Shown: piece after piece, positions 13,325-26,311 of the stretch
Layout: the number at the start of each line of letters is the position of its first letter
How positions within the stretch are numbered: position 1 is the stretch's first letter
Source of the DNA: Euwallacea fornicatus
Taxonomy: Eukaryota; Arthropoda; Insecta; Coleoptera; Curculionidae
Direction of reading: 5' to 3'
Length of the DNA stretch: 64,000 nucleotides
NCBI RefSeq assembly: GCF_040115645.1
Contig: NC_089546.1
Span: 5,677,001 to 5,741,000, forward strand
The notes under the pieces: generated by a model
The model's database searches: none
The model's input: only the letters and a program-made list of their open reading frames with translations
Told to the model about the DNA's origin: nothing
Position numbers and translations under genes: made by a program

Positions 13325-14180
13325 CAGTGGCGAATCGCGTCCATTAAAAAAAAAATAACAATTTTTGAAACAACCCCGGTGTCAGCAACTATAAAATTTT
13401 TTATTAATCGAAATCTCTTCTGAGTATCTGCCCTTGGCAGGTTTTGACATTTTGACTGTTAAAGTGTAAGTGTGCTTGACTGTAATATAGATCTAAAATA
13501 ATCGTCCGACATGCATAAATATGATGGCCGATCATGTTCCTCTATAATTCGCGAAATATCCTTGATTTTAATTAGTATTGGAGGATCGTTAGTAATTGTA
13601 CTCGGCAAATGTGCCTTCGTTATGTCGAGTGTTCGTTTTCCTGTCAAAAATACAGATCTGAAACTGAGGCGTTTGATAAAAATCAGCGGCATATTGTTTC
13701 AGTACTTAATTTTATAATTCGTGAAATAACCCCGGCTTCGGTGAGGATCGAAAAGCTTCACTAATCGAAATCTCCATTAAGCCCGTGCTTGATGTTTTGA
13801 TTGTCATAGTGTCAGATTTCCTGACTCTAATATAAATTACAATAAAAGTTTTTGGAAAAACCAACGGCGGATTATTTTCGTTTTAAAAATTTGCAACTTT
13901 TTAAATAACTCATACGTCAGCGGGTATCGAAAAACTTTACTAATCGAAATCTCGATTAAGTACGGGCTTGTTATTTTGATTGTCAGAGTGTCAGTTTTTC
14001 AAACGTGATGATACAGGCCTGAAACAAAAATTTAACATGCAGAAAAATGTGTGGCCGATCGTTTTTCTTTATCAAGTAGTAATTTGTAAAAAACCCTGAT
14101 ATCAGTTGTTATTGAAATTTATTAATAATCGTTATCTGTTTTACACACATTTTTAGTGTTTTGACTGCCTATTTTCCTAT
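13325..14180. repeat. Diverged tandem repeats S2, period about 180 bp
   Basis: Core (CAGTGGCGaa, gatggccgat, CAGCGGCata, aacggcgga, gtggccgat) at 13325, 13522, 13684, 13862 and 14049. A taatcgaaatctc block is at 13415, 13762 and 13941, followed by ttttgattgtcagagtgtcag. About five units. Confidence 0.65.
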
Positions 14181-14190
14181 CTAAAATATG

Positions 14191-14239
14191 CAACGATTGG
14201 AAAAAGTTTGCAACACGTTTATAACTCTCACAAACCTGA

Positions 14240-14280
<41 letters not shown>

Positions 14281-16040
14281 AGAATGCATTATTTTCGATG
14301 TTCAAATTTTTAACTCATATCCGACCACCCCTACTAACTTTGTATTTTTAAATTGAAATTTATCCGTTGCAGTGTATGAAGCGAAAGGTAATTCAATAAG
14401 GAATACAACGGTATACTCAGAACTCAAATTGGCTTTATAGTTTCCTTAAAAAATAAAACTATAATATACAAAATAAAGCAACTCATTCCTACATCAAATA
14501 AAATAGAACTTTCTACTATAAATGCTCAAATTAGGCCCCAGTAACAATTTGGAAATGGCTCAGTCGTGCTTCAAACACATTTATGCAATTATCCTGTGTT
14601 GCCTCTCGTTATTAATTTTAATTCTGTTTGTATTCTAAGACGCAAATTATCAAAGTTTTGTGGTTTATTTTTGTAAACGAAACATTTTAAGTAACCCCCC
14701 CCCCCAAAAAAAAATCGAGGGGCGTAAGATCTGGAAATCGTGTCGGCCATTCTATTGCGCCTCCTCTACCGATCCATCTCCTAGGGATGACGTCATTAAG
14801 ATACTTCCCCACTGCCACACCATATTGTGGAGGTTTACCATCTTTTTGGAACCGAATATTATTGGCGACTCGTTTGCCATTTATTTTCCAGGAACCCTTG
14901 CGGGATTGACGGATCTATTTCGTTTTGCCATAGGTGCACGTGAAATTTGTTTTTTAAGTTAACAAAAAATGGGCCTACGAATTGGTGGGCGATTATACCC
15001 GTCCATATATTAAGTTTTTGCGGATGTTGTGTATGCGGAGTCCGAGTTCGGTGAGGATTGCCTATAGGCCAGTAGCAACAATTGTGTCGATGGATAGCAA
15101 ACCGTTGCTTCCTCCGAAAATAAAATTCTAAAAACAAAGTTATTTTTTTGAATGCCTTTTTACGATCAAAATTTTCAGGCGTGAACTCTTGAGTAATGGA
15201 AATTTTGTATGAATGGAATTTTTCTCGTTTTACCAGGTCGCTTACTGACCTTGCGGATACATCAAACTCGTCGGTAGACTCTATGGAGTTTTCGTCGATG
15301 GATGAAGAAATTTCTAGTATTTTATCGCCACCAGTTGCCGTTCGAGGCCTTCCACGTTTTGGAGCAGCTTCCGCACCTCCAGTTTGTTGAAACTTTTTAT
15401 TAATACCACGAACTGCCCTTTTACTAATAGATCGCTCTAGGTATTTCTCATTAAATACGAGACACACCTCTTAAAAATATTAAAATATCGATTTTTAGCT
15501 TCCCGGATAAACGCCCAGTTTTTTGGTATTTTCGCTGTGGTAGATGCCCGATAAGTGAATTCGACGACTGATGAATTTAATCAAAACCAAGATATTTTGT
15601 ATCCGAAAAATTGCTTACATAGAAGGCGATTTAGAATTTCTACGTTTTATTGTTAGTTTTTTACTCTCCGTCCGAGTGATATAAGAATGGATTGTCTATC
15701 TGGGAAGCATGAATGAAAGTCTTTAATCTTTTTAGAATGTGGACGTTGATCTATTTGTTTAATTTTTTTTGAAAGAAACTGTAGATCCAATTTTAGATCC
15801 GTATATACCGTCGTATCCCTTATGGAATTACCTTTGACTTGATACATTACTACGGCTGCCCTTCCATTTGAAAATTAAAAGTCGGTAGGGGTGGCTGGAT
15901 AGGGGTGGAGAAATTAAACCTCGAAAACAACGCACTGAACGTCTTTTTTTGAATAAAATAGTGCTTGTTTAAGCATTTTTTTTATTGATGTCAAGTTTAT
16001 TAAGGCTACGAACGTGCCGCAATACTTTTTACAGGCGGTG
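14191..16040 (-). mobile_element. DD41D-type Tc1/mariner relic, copy A2 (1.85 kb)
   Basis: Inverted ends caacgattggaaaaagtttg and, from the right, caccgcctgtaaaaagtatt; TA follows at 16041. The minus strand carries the best-preserved A transposase: frame 14859-15467 with FNEKYLERSISKRAVRGINK, APKRGRPRTATGG, a second HTH-like SARSVSDLVKREKFHSYKI, RHNCCYWPIGNPHRT, and KLNIWTGIIAHQFVGPFF. Stops and a frameshift disable it. A 39-base A run (14241-14279) lies in its left repeat. Confidence 0.82.
14241..14279. repeat. Poly(A) homopolymer run
   Basis: 39 consecutive A within the left inverted repeat of copy A2, where copies A1 and A3 have short A runs; expansion by slippage is likely. Confidence 0.9.
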
Positions 16041-16042
16041 TA

Positions 16043-17809
16043 ACCTGCATCTACGGGTTTTGACGAAGATCTGGGGTAGATAGCGTGCCCTTTTAGAGAA
16101 ATCGTTTTTTTTTTTCTTTATAATTGTTCATCAAACTATATCGTACCCGTCACGTAGTTTCCCTAAAAAACGGCATCCGTCGCCCTCCGATCTAATAAAA
16201 TTTTTACTTTAATTATAGCAGAATGCGCCAATAAATTTCGCTTTAACGCGGCCTGTAATGGGGTTTTGTTATAATCTCATTGGGGAAACACTGCGCCTTG
16301 ATTGCTAATTATAAACATGATGAGAACGCTATATTCAACCCGGAAACTTAATGCATTGTCATCACACCAATATGCATCCATGCAAGCAAATCGCGGATTT
16401 AATTGAGCTGGCTCTTGTAACATTATTATTGATCTTTCCAGAGACATGAGTCAAATATCAAGCATGTTGTGCCTGCAGGTACCTACCATGGACCTTATTT
16501 CAGCCACCTAGCAGTTTAATTAAAAGCCGAAACTCAAATATGCGGGGCTTATTGCGATAGTTTGCAACAAAGCGAGCTGCCTTGATGAAGTCATAAGTCT
16601 TAATTAAATATTAATGAGGAGCTTCGTTTTATAAATAGTTGAGAATTAGTGCAATTTTGCTTTTAAAAAACCTTTTTCAGTTTCGAGGGATGAATCGCCG
16701 GCTCCGAAACCGTACAGAGACAGTTTTTGTTCGTGATGTTTAATGTCCAGTTTACAACCCTGCAGCAGTAAATCGCCCCGAAAAGGTTATTCAGGGTTGC
16801 AATAATTACTGATTTACCGCTGCCAATACCCGCTTTTGAGACGTCAAACTTTCAGTTTCACAATTCAAACAGGAATTATTGAATTTCGCTGGCCGAAAAT
16901 CTCTTGTCTCGTAATTCTAAGGGTCGACGGTGGATGCCTGGATAACCGAACCTCGAGGGTGCCCCTGGTTGTTACAGCATCGCCATTCGGCCGACAGTTC
17001 AGGAATTTTATTGCAAATAGGGGATGGTTTCCTGCTTTGTGTTTTGGCCTGCGAACATAAGCAGTAAAACTCGGCAGTCTGAAGCCATGATGGCAATTTG
17101 CCCTGCCAATGGTTCGGTTATTAATTTTTAAGCTGCATTCGGATGTAGGTCGCTCCGGGGATGATTTCTGTATATATAAATCAGGAAAGTTTTTAACCAA
17201 TCTCAAGCTGCCGCACAGTTTCAGCCCAACTTTTAACGTAGCTCTAGTTCTGCGTAATTATAAAACTTTTAACTGGGCTCTTTCAATTTAAAATTCCCTC
17301 CAACAATGCACCAGTTAGTTTCGAATTAACACAAATCGTGTTTCCGGGAGTAGAAAAGTCTCTGTCGCCAAAGACTTATTGTCAGAGCTTTTTCGACTTC
17401 ATGACGTTGGTAACTGTTCCTGCTTGCAGGAAAATTGCAACCGCATAAAAGCCGGCGGATAAATTATTAAACGTCTGCAAATTTCAACAAGTTAAGGGGC
17501 CTTTTTATATTGTTCGCCCTGAAGTGTTCCCGGGGGTGTTGTTCCTTGCTAGCCAATATTTTCCACACTGAACTCAACCGACAATAAAAGACCCGACTGT
17601 TTTAACCTTTTTCAATTCAGTGACCCACTTTGTGCTTAATGCAGTTACAAAAAACGTCTTTTTTAACAGACGTGAAGAATCATATTTAATAATTAACTTC
17701 TGCCCTGGACTAACTACTGGACTCTCCGGTCGGGTGATGGAAGCAACATCGGCAAGCACCGTCGCACTGAATCATGCGATAACTGGCAAAAGCATGCTGG
17801 CGTATTTTT
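16043..17809. other. Unique, moderately GC-richer non-coding block
   Basis: 16.2-17.5 kb lacks transposon motifs and is less AT-rich than its surroundings. Overlapping frames on both strands (16836-17206) have no recognisable domain. It might hold conserved regulatory DNA, which I cannot test here. Confidence 0.35.
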
Positions 17810-17813
17810 TTAA

Positions 17814-19785
17814 GGGTTGCTTACGTCATCGGTACCACAAAATGGCCGATTTTAAAAAATTGGAAAATGGCTTGAGTGAAACCTCAAATTAAAGGTCTAT
17901 CAAAACTACATCCAATGGTGTATTACGATTTAGGATCTATCGATTAGTTTTTGGGAAAGATAGGTGTGACTTTGATAAAAAAAAAAATACAATACGAACT
18001 CATTTAAATAGTAGTAGTATATTTAAGTAGTGGCAAAATAGCAGCTAAACGATGAAAAATCTTGATTGTTGGTACACAGAGAGAATAATCTTTGGCTAAA
18101 GAGGAAAAAGAAGAATAAATAAATAAAAATAACCAAATATGGTCATTTTTGTCGTATTTACTGATGCTTTAAAACAAAACAAAAATGAAGCAATAACCTG
18201 TCGGAGGGCAACTTACGGTACATTATGCACATATCAATAAGTATCTGATATCAACCAAAGCTTTTTGTGTTCTTCGTTTCGATTCATACTCTCTTCATTT
18301 TCACGGAATCCATCGGGATGTGACTCAAAGAGTCGGCAAACCCTCGTTAATTTAAGCGTTGAAACTTTTCCCCCCTGGAAAAAATTCAAATTTTTCCAAG
18401 CTTTCGAAGCTCATTATTTGCATTAAATCGAATATCTCATTCGAAGGCCTAGAAGAAGACCGATAATTTAAATTTCACGGAAAAACGGAATACTTTGAAA
18501 GCTTGTCATTCAGTTCATTATCCGATTTCTTCGTTTCTTCGTACGTTTTATGAAAAATTTGAGAATAGAAACGGGGAACCTTGAAATATATTATATTATC
18601 GTTCAAAAATCTATGAGGAAAAATTCAAGAAAATTACCTACACAATTATTACCGTCGTGATTAAGGGTTGCGACTTGTCCGGTAATTTATAAAATGACTA
18701 AAAATGAAGAGCATAGAGAACTCGCAATGTTTCTCTTCTCATCCAAAAGTTTTGGAGGAGAACGAGAAATCTTGAAAGCTCAAAACTTTTCTCATTTAAT
18801 CTTAATATCTTTTCACACATGTCTAAATTAATGTAATGATATTTAAAAAGGGGGAGACCTGCACTCAGGCTTTATAGATCCCCACCCGCTCCTCAACCTA
18901 CCTATTTTCACTTCATGTGGAACCCTTGCTCGTTAGCAAAACATCCAGTTTTGTTTATGAACGACAATATCGTAAAGAGGAGTAATGGTTCTTCGAACGT
19001 AAGTTTTTAACGTTTTTTTTTTGTACGAAGAATTGGAGCTGCATGAGTAATATCCAGACTAAAGTTTGTAAGTAAGAAGAAAATTATACGTCTTCTTATC
19101 TGACTTCTACATTTCTTCATATTTTCTTAAAAAGAATTCCAGAAAAGAATGGCAAAACCCTTAAAAACGTTATCCTCCTCTAAAGATCTAGAAAAACTAT
19201 AACCCTAAGATATTGCAAGGATTTAATTTCGTTGCTTCCGTACTTTATCTAGATAGCAATACTTTAGCAGAAAGAAAGATCTTTGAAAGTTTTGTTTTAT
19301 TTTTATTGTCCGTTGTACCGCCAGCCCATTTCCTTCTAAAGCTTGGTTCAAAGAAATTGGATATATCTGGAAGTTGCAGTTTATTCTTCATCAAGATTTA
19401 ATATTTTTTTAAATATTTGCATTGAACAAAATATTTTTTGGCTTCAAAATTCACTTTCTACACCAATTTTGATGGGAAATTACTTTGTTTTCGACTTTGT
19501 GCTCACAAACAGTTTTTGTTTTTTTTTTCTTTCACCAAAGACTGTTTATGAACGCAAAATTAAAAAAAAAACAATTTCCTGTCAACAAACAAGTTTTTTT
19601 CATTGTTTACGTACTATTTAACTGAATTTATAATGCGTTTTTTACTCAATTTATTCCTATGTTTGAATTGAATGTAGTTTTGGAAGACCTTTAATTTGCG
19701 GAGCAAATTGAACAATCATCAATTTATCAATTGAACAAATTGAAAAAAATCGGCCATTTTGCGCTACCGGCGGCGCAAGCAACAT
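17814..19785. mobile_element. Possible TTAA-flanked element with >110-bp inverted repeats
   Basis: GGGTTGCTTACGTC...aaaatggccgattt at the left is repeated inverted at the right (atgttgcttgcgcc...aaaatggccgattt). Inward, both share caaattaaaggtct and aaaactacat. TTAA flanks both ends (17810-17813, 19786-19789), the target of piggyBac-type elements. No transposase is seen in the interior. Confidence 0.55.
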
Positions 19786-20015
19786 TTAAAAGAATTAATG
19801 TTAAGAGACATTATTTTTTGCCCAATGTAATGCCGATTTTGAGTTAACAAAAATAATTTGTTAACAAGTTAACGGGAGAAGGAGGCAATTTAGAACCACA
19901 CGATGTCTGACGTGTGAAATTATCTATTGTCGAGAGGTTGCTAAAAAATGTTTTTGTGAATTCGCTTTGTATGAGTACAAATTAAATTTTTTCTGTTGTT
20001 TTTAGTTCGTATATA

Positions 20016-21085
20016 CAGTGTGACCCATTTGTTTTGGGGTCGGTCTATAAAAAGTTTATTAATTGTGCTATTTAGCCTGGATTTTTTTGAATCATAGAGC
20101 TTGATAACCTGCACATTTTCAGCAAAAATGGCGTGGTTGACATAACATTCAAAGCCTACTATGACAGTTTCTAGGAGCGAAATTTTAATAAATCATATTA
20201 GCGATTTTTTTAGAAAAAACCCGTGCACGCCACTGGATTGGCCACCTTTCGAAACGGGCTTGTACAACATTTCATCGAAAAGTTTTAAGTAATAACGATT
20301 TTGTAGAAGAATTAAAAATTCATACCAGGTACCTTCTTATTTTTACAAATTTATAGGTTATGACAACTTAGCTACGGTCTAAGGCTCATACAGACCAAAT
20401 AATGCAAAAAGAGAATGAAAATTACATTGCAAGAAACAATTAAATTTAATTTATTCATAATAATATTCATCGAAAACATTATTTATGCGTTGCACAGTAC
20501 TTTGACTTACCGGTCTATCTGGACGTCTGATGTTGAATTCTGCATTCTGCCGCAGCTTCTGCTACCCGAGCGCACTTTATCACCAACAAGACGAACAATT
20601 TCTGTTTTTCCTTTTACACTCGAATTTTCCACAATTATCACGATTAATAACTTAATTTGCATCAAGCACAAATGAGTTCCACTATCGATGTTGACGCTTG
20701 TTGCGTTTGTTTGACAGTCAAACACTTCACTTGTTCTCCATAGCCTACTCTGAATTATCGAAAATAAACAGATACTGAGCGTACATTTGTAATTCTTCTA
20801 GAAAATCGTTATTACTCAAAATTTTTCGATGAAATTTCGTACAGGCCCGTTTTGAAAGGTGGCCAATCCAGTGGCGTGCATGGATTTTTTTTTTAAAATC
20901 ACTAATATGATCTGTTAAAATTTTGCTCCTAGAAACTGTCACAGTAGGCTTTGAATGTTATGTCAACCACGCCATTTTTGCTGAAAATGTGCAGTTTATC
21001 AAGCTCTGTAATTTAAAAAAATCCTGGCTAAATCACACGATCATTGAACTTTTTACAGACTGACCCCAAAACGAATAGGTCACAG
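20016..21085. mobile_element. Foldback element with ~300-bp inverted arms
   Basis: Left CAGTGTGACCCATTTGTTTT and, inverted, right CTGTGACCTATTCGTTTT; arms of about 300 bp remain roughly 88% identical by eye (shared cattttcagcaaaaatggcg and actggattggccacctttc). TA lies on both sides. The 450-bp centre has only weak hints of a transposase HTH on the minus strand, so it is non-autonomous. Confidence 0.8.
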
Positions 21086-22468
21086 TATATATTAGCAGCA
21101 GTGTGTTACCTAGAAGAACGTAGAAATATTTTCTTCCAGGCAGTACTCCTCGTTATTTAGCCTTGTTGTTCGTTTTCCTGCCTTCTTATTTATTATTTTT
21201 TTAAATCCTTTTTCCATCTTATTTTCCTACAAAAGCATCAAATGTCTACTTATAACTCTAGAGGTACAATTTTCCTCACAATCCACGAGCATCCATCACG
21301 AGTATTGTTGGTTAAAAATAAACAGAAAGTGTTTCTTAGATTATTAACTAAAAAATCTTTAAATATAACAAATAAATATTGCATTGTTACATCTCTGGCG
21401 TTCTATCATACTCTCTACATTAACAAGATTTAAAGCGGATTCTCCCAATAAAAATCAATGTCGAAAGATTTAAATTTTATTTTCAAAATTTACCGCAAAA
21501 TTCTGCACAGGACACGTCACGAGTACTTAGCAATTTTGTTGTGCTGCACTTCTGATTTTAAAACGCCATCAATGGAGGTTTCACTGCCTTAACCAGAAAC
21601 TAGAACACGATCTTGCGTAGGAAAGTCAGAGTCTGAACTGTGATTCAAGAAATTTTACCTTAAGAGTTGTTTTTAAAGTAAACATTTTGCAATTTTATTC
21701 GGGTTAGTTAAGTTTACATTTTTCGGTTTTAGGACAGTTTCAATATCTTCTTTTGGATTTTTCCAAGTTTTCGACTATTTGGATTCTTGATTTGAACTGC
21801 TTTTCCGCTCCTGAACCAGTGTCGCAACCTTTCAAATTCAGTTTCGAATAATTGAAAAAGAAATCCTAAGATTATTAAGAAATTTCTTTGGCCTACGCTT
21901 CTGGCTTGCTGACAATTTGAATGGCAATTATTTTACTTTAATAAAAAGCTAAATCCAGGTTCATATGATAGAAACCTTTCCGGAAAACTTCCGCTTCACG
22001 TGAAAAATTGCCTCGAAATCCTATTAGAATGACTGACACAGTATTTATAATAAAGGCAAATATTTATAATAATAGAAATTTTACCCGTTCCGCCTATGGT
22101 TTTCAGTTATCCCCATGTCATTTTTCCCGCTTTAATAAAAAGCTAAAAATGTTCTTTTTACCAGAACCAGTGGTGGAACACTTTCATTTTGCAAGTGAAA
22201 AATACTCTAAAGCTACATACGGAAAGTAATAAAATATTCAGGATATATTTTCAAACGTTGGATTGTTTCGTGTCGGATTTGAAAACAACTAAAGCATCTA
22301 TTGTTGTGTTTTAGTAATGTATAACTTTCATTTCTCTAACTGTGACCGTTTTCTATTGATATTTTTGTAATCATTTAAAATTTTACCCATATAAAAATGA
22401 TTATTAATTTGCTTTAAATTGCATGAATTTTTCCTAATTTAAGCGGCGTATCATAAGGAAAAATAAAA

Positions 22469-22513
22469 AATGCACATTTATATACTAAATGGGTAATCCT
22501 ATAAATGTGCATT
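22469..22513. repeat. Perfect 14-bp inverted repeat (hairpin)
   Basis: AATGCACATTTATA and its exact inverse TATAAATGTGCATT separated by 17 bases. Function unknown. Confidence 0.8.
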
Positions 22514-23443
22514 ACGTCAAAAAATATACAAATAAAAACACTTTATTGAATTTTTATGAAAAATATATCCCTCCATTTTTAACGAAATTATGCGGGACTT
22601 TTGGTCCTCTATGTAGAATATTTTAACATTGTACTAGTTTTGCTGTGCATTTAAGTCCAAATTTGACTTTCATATTTTCAAACGAATGCTAAGCGACGAT
22701 CTGGAAATTTCTGATTCTAGTTAAGTCAGGAAAACTGTGAGGTGTCACCTAGTATTTGCCTAGAAAGATGGACCTTGACAGAAATGTAGTCAATGTTGAC
22801 AGATTGATTTTGAAGTTACGAGAATAGAAGTATACATTTCTTAGCATTTGATTAATATCATTATTACATGTAGTCGTAAACGCAAAGAGAGTTCCGTTCA
22901 GGATTCGGTGAATTACAAATTCTCAAACATCACCCGCCATTTTATTTCAACCACACATATGAATTTGGATAAATCAGAAGAATGGCAACGCGGCTCCTAG
23001 CGTTTGTTTCTAAAGATGGATGTGGCACTTTTGACAGTAACATTGTCATCCATTGTAGATAACGTTTGTCAGCTAAATCAAAAATTTTCAGTGCGACTTA
23101 GAAGCAACCTTAAGCTTACTACGAGTTTAATCTGACTAAAAACCGTCATTATCCAAGTTAATGATACTGAGATAGTAAGACATTAAAGAGAAATCCTCTA
23201 AAGCGAACTGAAAGAAAAAAAAATTTATCTCATTTCCCATGAAAAAACGAGCGATGTGAGCCGGTAAAAAATGTGGATCACAGAGGGAGATAAATGGAGG
23301 GAGGACGTTTGCAGCCGGGACATGTTTACATGACGGGGGTTAAAATCTAAGGTTTAGGCTCTCAAACGTGCTTAGTTAAGGTTTTTGGCAAACCATCATC
23401 GATTGATAACATTTAAATTTACTGCGACAGCAACTCCTGATAA

Positions 23444-23470
23444 CCCCCCCCCCCCCCCCCCCTTCCCCCC
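23444..23470. repeat. Poly(C) tract
   Basis: 19 C, two T, six C. Likely slippage; unusual in such AT-rich DNA. Confidence 0.85.
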
Positions 23471-24989
23471 AAATATTTTTTTCCCATTTCAATAGGGTGT
23501 ATCAAAGATCATCAGCCTTGGAACATACATATCGACAGCTTCAAACTTTTCGTATAAATAGAGAGTGACATCAGCCCTGTAATTACCAATTAGGTGTCCT
23601 GTTTTCCCTGAGAGAGTGTAACTAAAGCCGCTCAGTTGTAGGCGGGTGTATTGGAGCATGTAATAAAGGCATTACATTATGTAAAGATTGTTGCCGTCTT
23701 TACAAGTAAATTTTTGTTAACATCGATTTCCTGATGAATCATGTACAAAATTTCAATATCACGCTACTTCACATCAAAGGGTTTCTGTAATGACTGAACA
23801 CTTCCAATAGGAGAAGAAACCTGAAGGAGTATTGCTATGTAATTTGCATGTAAATTTTATTCGTTATGTTCGTTCTGCTGAAAATTTCATTGACCCTATT
23901 TTAAAGTCGATTTTGATTACTCTGTGTTATCAAGGAGTGTGGTTTTATCGAGATCGAGAGAATTTCTTAACGCCATTATATCCTTTATATCTCGAAATTG
24001 GATTATTGGAACAATAGTTTTTTTCTTCTTCTAATCATTTTGTTCCAAACCCGAACCAAGTATGTCTACTGCTATTTCGCTTTTTCCTCGAAAGTGTGAA
24101 AATTATTGAAAATGTTCTCAATTCGGTAAAAAAATTCTCGTCTTCGCTAGAGATCATTAGCAGTCCATAGAGATAAACAAATAGGGGTGAAAGCGTTCCA
24201 GAAGGTGCTCAATGTGGAAATGATGCTGCAGGGAAGAATTTCGAAGGCGGATCAATAACATTGGATAACTTTCTCAATTTAATAGAGAATAAGTACTTTT
24301 AACTTTTCTGAAATTTGGCAAGAACCAGTGTGTTTTGAAATCGCCAGAATGTTCTTAAGTTAGATACAAAAGCTTCATTCTAATGTGGAAGACGTCAGGA
24401 ATCCATGGTAGCTAAAATGCTTTGATGTTCAAAAGCGTGATTGATGCAGGAGAGAATACTTGCTGCCGCCCTAGAAGTTAGCAGAAAATAATAAAGATTC
24501 AGAAATGGTGCGGATTTATTGGAAAAGATTTTCAATTTAGCAGAGAATATTTTTCACTGCTCTAAGCAGAAAACTCTCAAGATTTATCATTAACTCGTAA
24601 ATAGTAAAAAATGGGGTTATAACCCGGACTAGCCTGAGCCAACATCTTTTCAATTTGGAAAAGAAGACTCTAGATATCATAAGGAATCGATCAAAGCGTT
24701 AAATTGATTAGAAATGTGAAAATATTGTCAGCTCAGAAGAAAGAACACTATAGCTATGCTAGAGCTGTAGTCGTAAATCAGCAGAATTCAGGAAACGAAC
24801 GAAAAATATTTTATTTGAGAACACATTGCGATTTTCTAAGAGTTGGCAAGAATCGATAGATATTTAAAAATGGACGAGAAAGGTCTGAAATCCGAAAAAA
24901 CTTCTGCGTTGCTTTAGGACCCATCAGAAATTAATGAAGGTTCGAGAATCGGATAAAAATATATTAATTATCATCAAAATTGCGTTACA

Positions 24990-25445
24990 AAATTGTTATA
25001 CATATTTAGTTGTAGCAGAACTAACACTGATCACGTTTTACATACACATAACGCCGTGGCTTAGATACAGGAAGTGATAGAGCCAGTGGCTATTCCATAC
25101 GTTCAGCGCATTGGAAATGTGTTTTTCCAGCAAGACAAAGCACGGTTACATATTGCTAATGTAGCTCTGGCTTATCTATAACATCGCATTGTTAATTCGT
25201 TTCCTTGGCCTCTACGCTCTCCTGATCTTTTCCCAACGGAATATGTCTGGGACATGGCATGAATTACCACACTGGAGGACCCACCACGTACTTTAGCAGA
25301 GTTCCGAAATGTAATTCAAGTTGCCTGCGATACACTACCTCAAGAGGACATTGACCATTTGCTTAAAAGCACGCCCAAACGAGTTTCCGAGGGTGTAAAT
25401 TCGCAGGGTTGTTATACACATTATCAGAATTTTAAAGACCTTCCG
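24990..25445 (+). pseudogene. Tc1-like DD34E transposase relic, C-terminal half
   Basis: QEVIEPVAIPYVQRIGNVFF, QQDKARLHIANVALAYL (second D), WPLRSPDLFPTEYVWDMA (third residue Glu), then PPRTLAEFRNVIQVACDTLP. Two in-frame stops. The N-terminal half is not recognisable upstream. Confidence 0.82.
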
Positions 25446-26311
25446 GACCTCGGTTTGGTCGAAAGTTACATCGTTTATTTTGTCTAGTGTTGTCAATATA
25501 TCTGCAAAGTTTCATTAAAATACGCCCGTTATTTTTATGATAAGTAGTATATTTAAATATTCTCAACTTAAAAGTAAAAACGTTCCGTTTTGCAGATATA
25601 GTCGGTCATCGAAAAAAAATCAGGAATTGGGTCAGAAACGTTCAAAACGGTACTTAATGCAGGATACAACAATTTCTGGCGATCTAAGCATTAGGAACGC
25701 TGCGTGGTCCTAAGCAATTTCGGTAATCAGCAAAGTCTTGAAAATTTGAGAAAAATGTCCTAAAAGCCTAAAAAAACACTATTAGGTTTCCTAGTTATAA
25801 GCAAAAAAGATGGTGAAAGAAAAACAAATAAAAAAAGAATATTTTCGGAATCGTTAGGATATCAAGAGTGATCAGGAAAAGGGAACTAGTTCTTCCACAA
25901 CACGTGTGAAGATGACTTACGTCACTGACAAGGCGTTACGCGCATCTCCAACTCCCATCGCCAAACAATCTTACTCGTTAAAATATTGAAGTATTTTCGA
26001 CACTAGTTGCACAATTTAATGTTCCCACGCCGAGAAAATTTAAACGGAAAATTTTTGCTTTGTTTATGTAGTGCTTCAACGTTGTCTGAGCCGATTTGCT
26101 TCAGCCATTCCCTCAAATTTGAAACAAACATATTTACTTTTTATTTTTCGGTTATTTTTTCATTTTAAATCCGGCAGCAGTTTAATTCCTCAGATATCTT
26201 AAGAGATATCGAAATAGGGAAAATGCACGAAATTTCAAAAAAATCCAATCAATAAGTTTGCATCTACTTTAGAGTAATTTTTGATTAATATTTTTGCTTG
26301 AAATCAATATA

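Larger units (their letters stand above)
21086..24989. other. No gene recognised
   Basis: Apart from the hairpin at 22469 and the poly(C) tract, I see only AT-rich sequence without transposase motifs or exons. Confidence 0.5.

Noticed and set aside
16836..17206. Overlapping open frames on both strands
   Set aside because: The lower AT content alone explains longer open frames here. No domain, splice context or codon pattern supports a gene.
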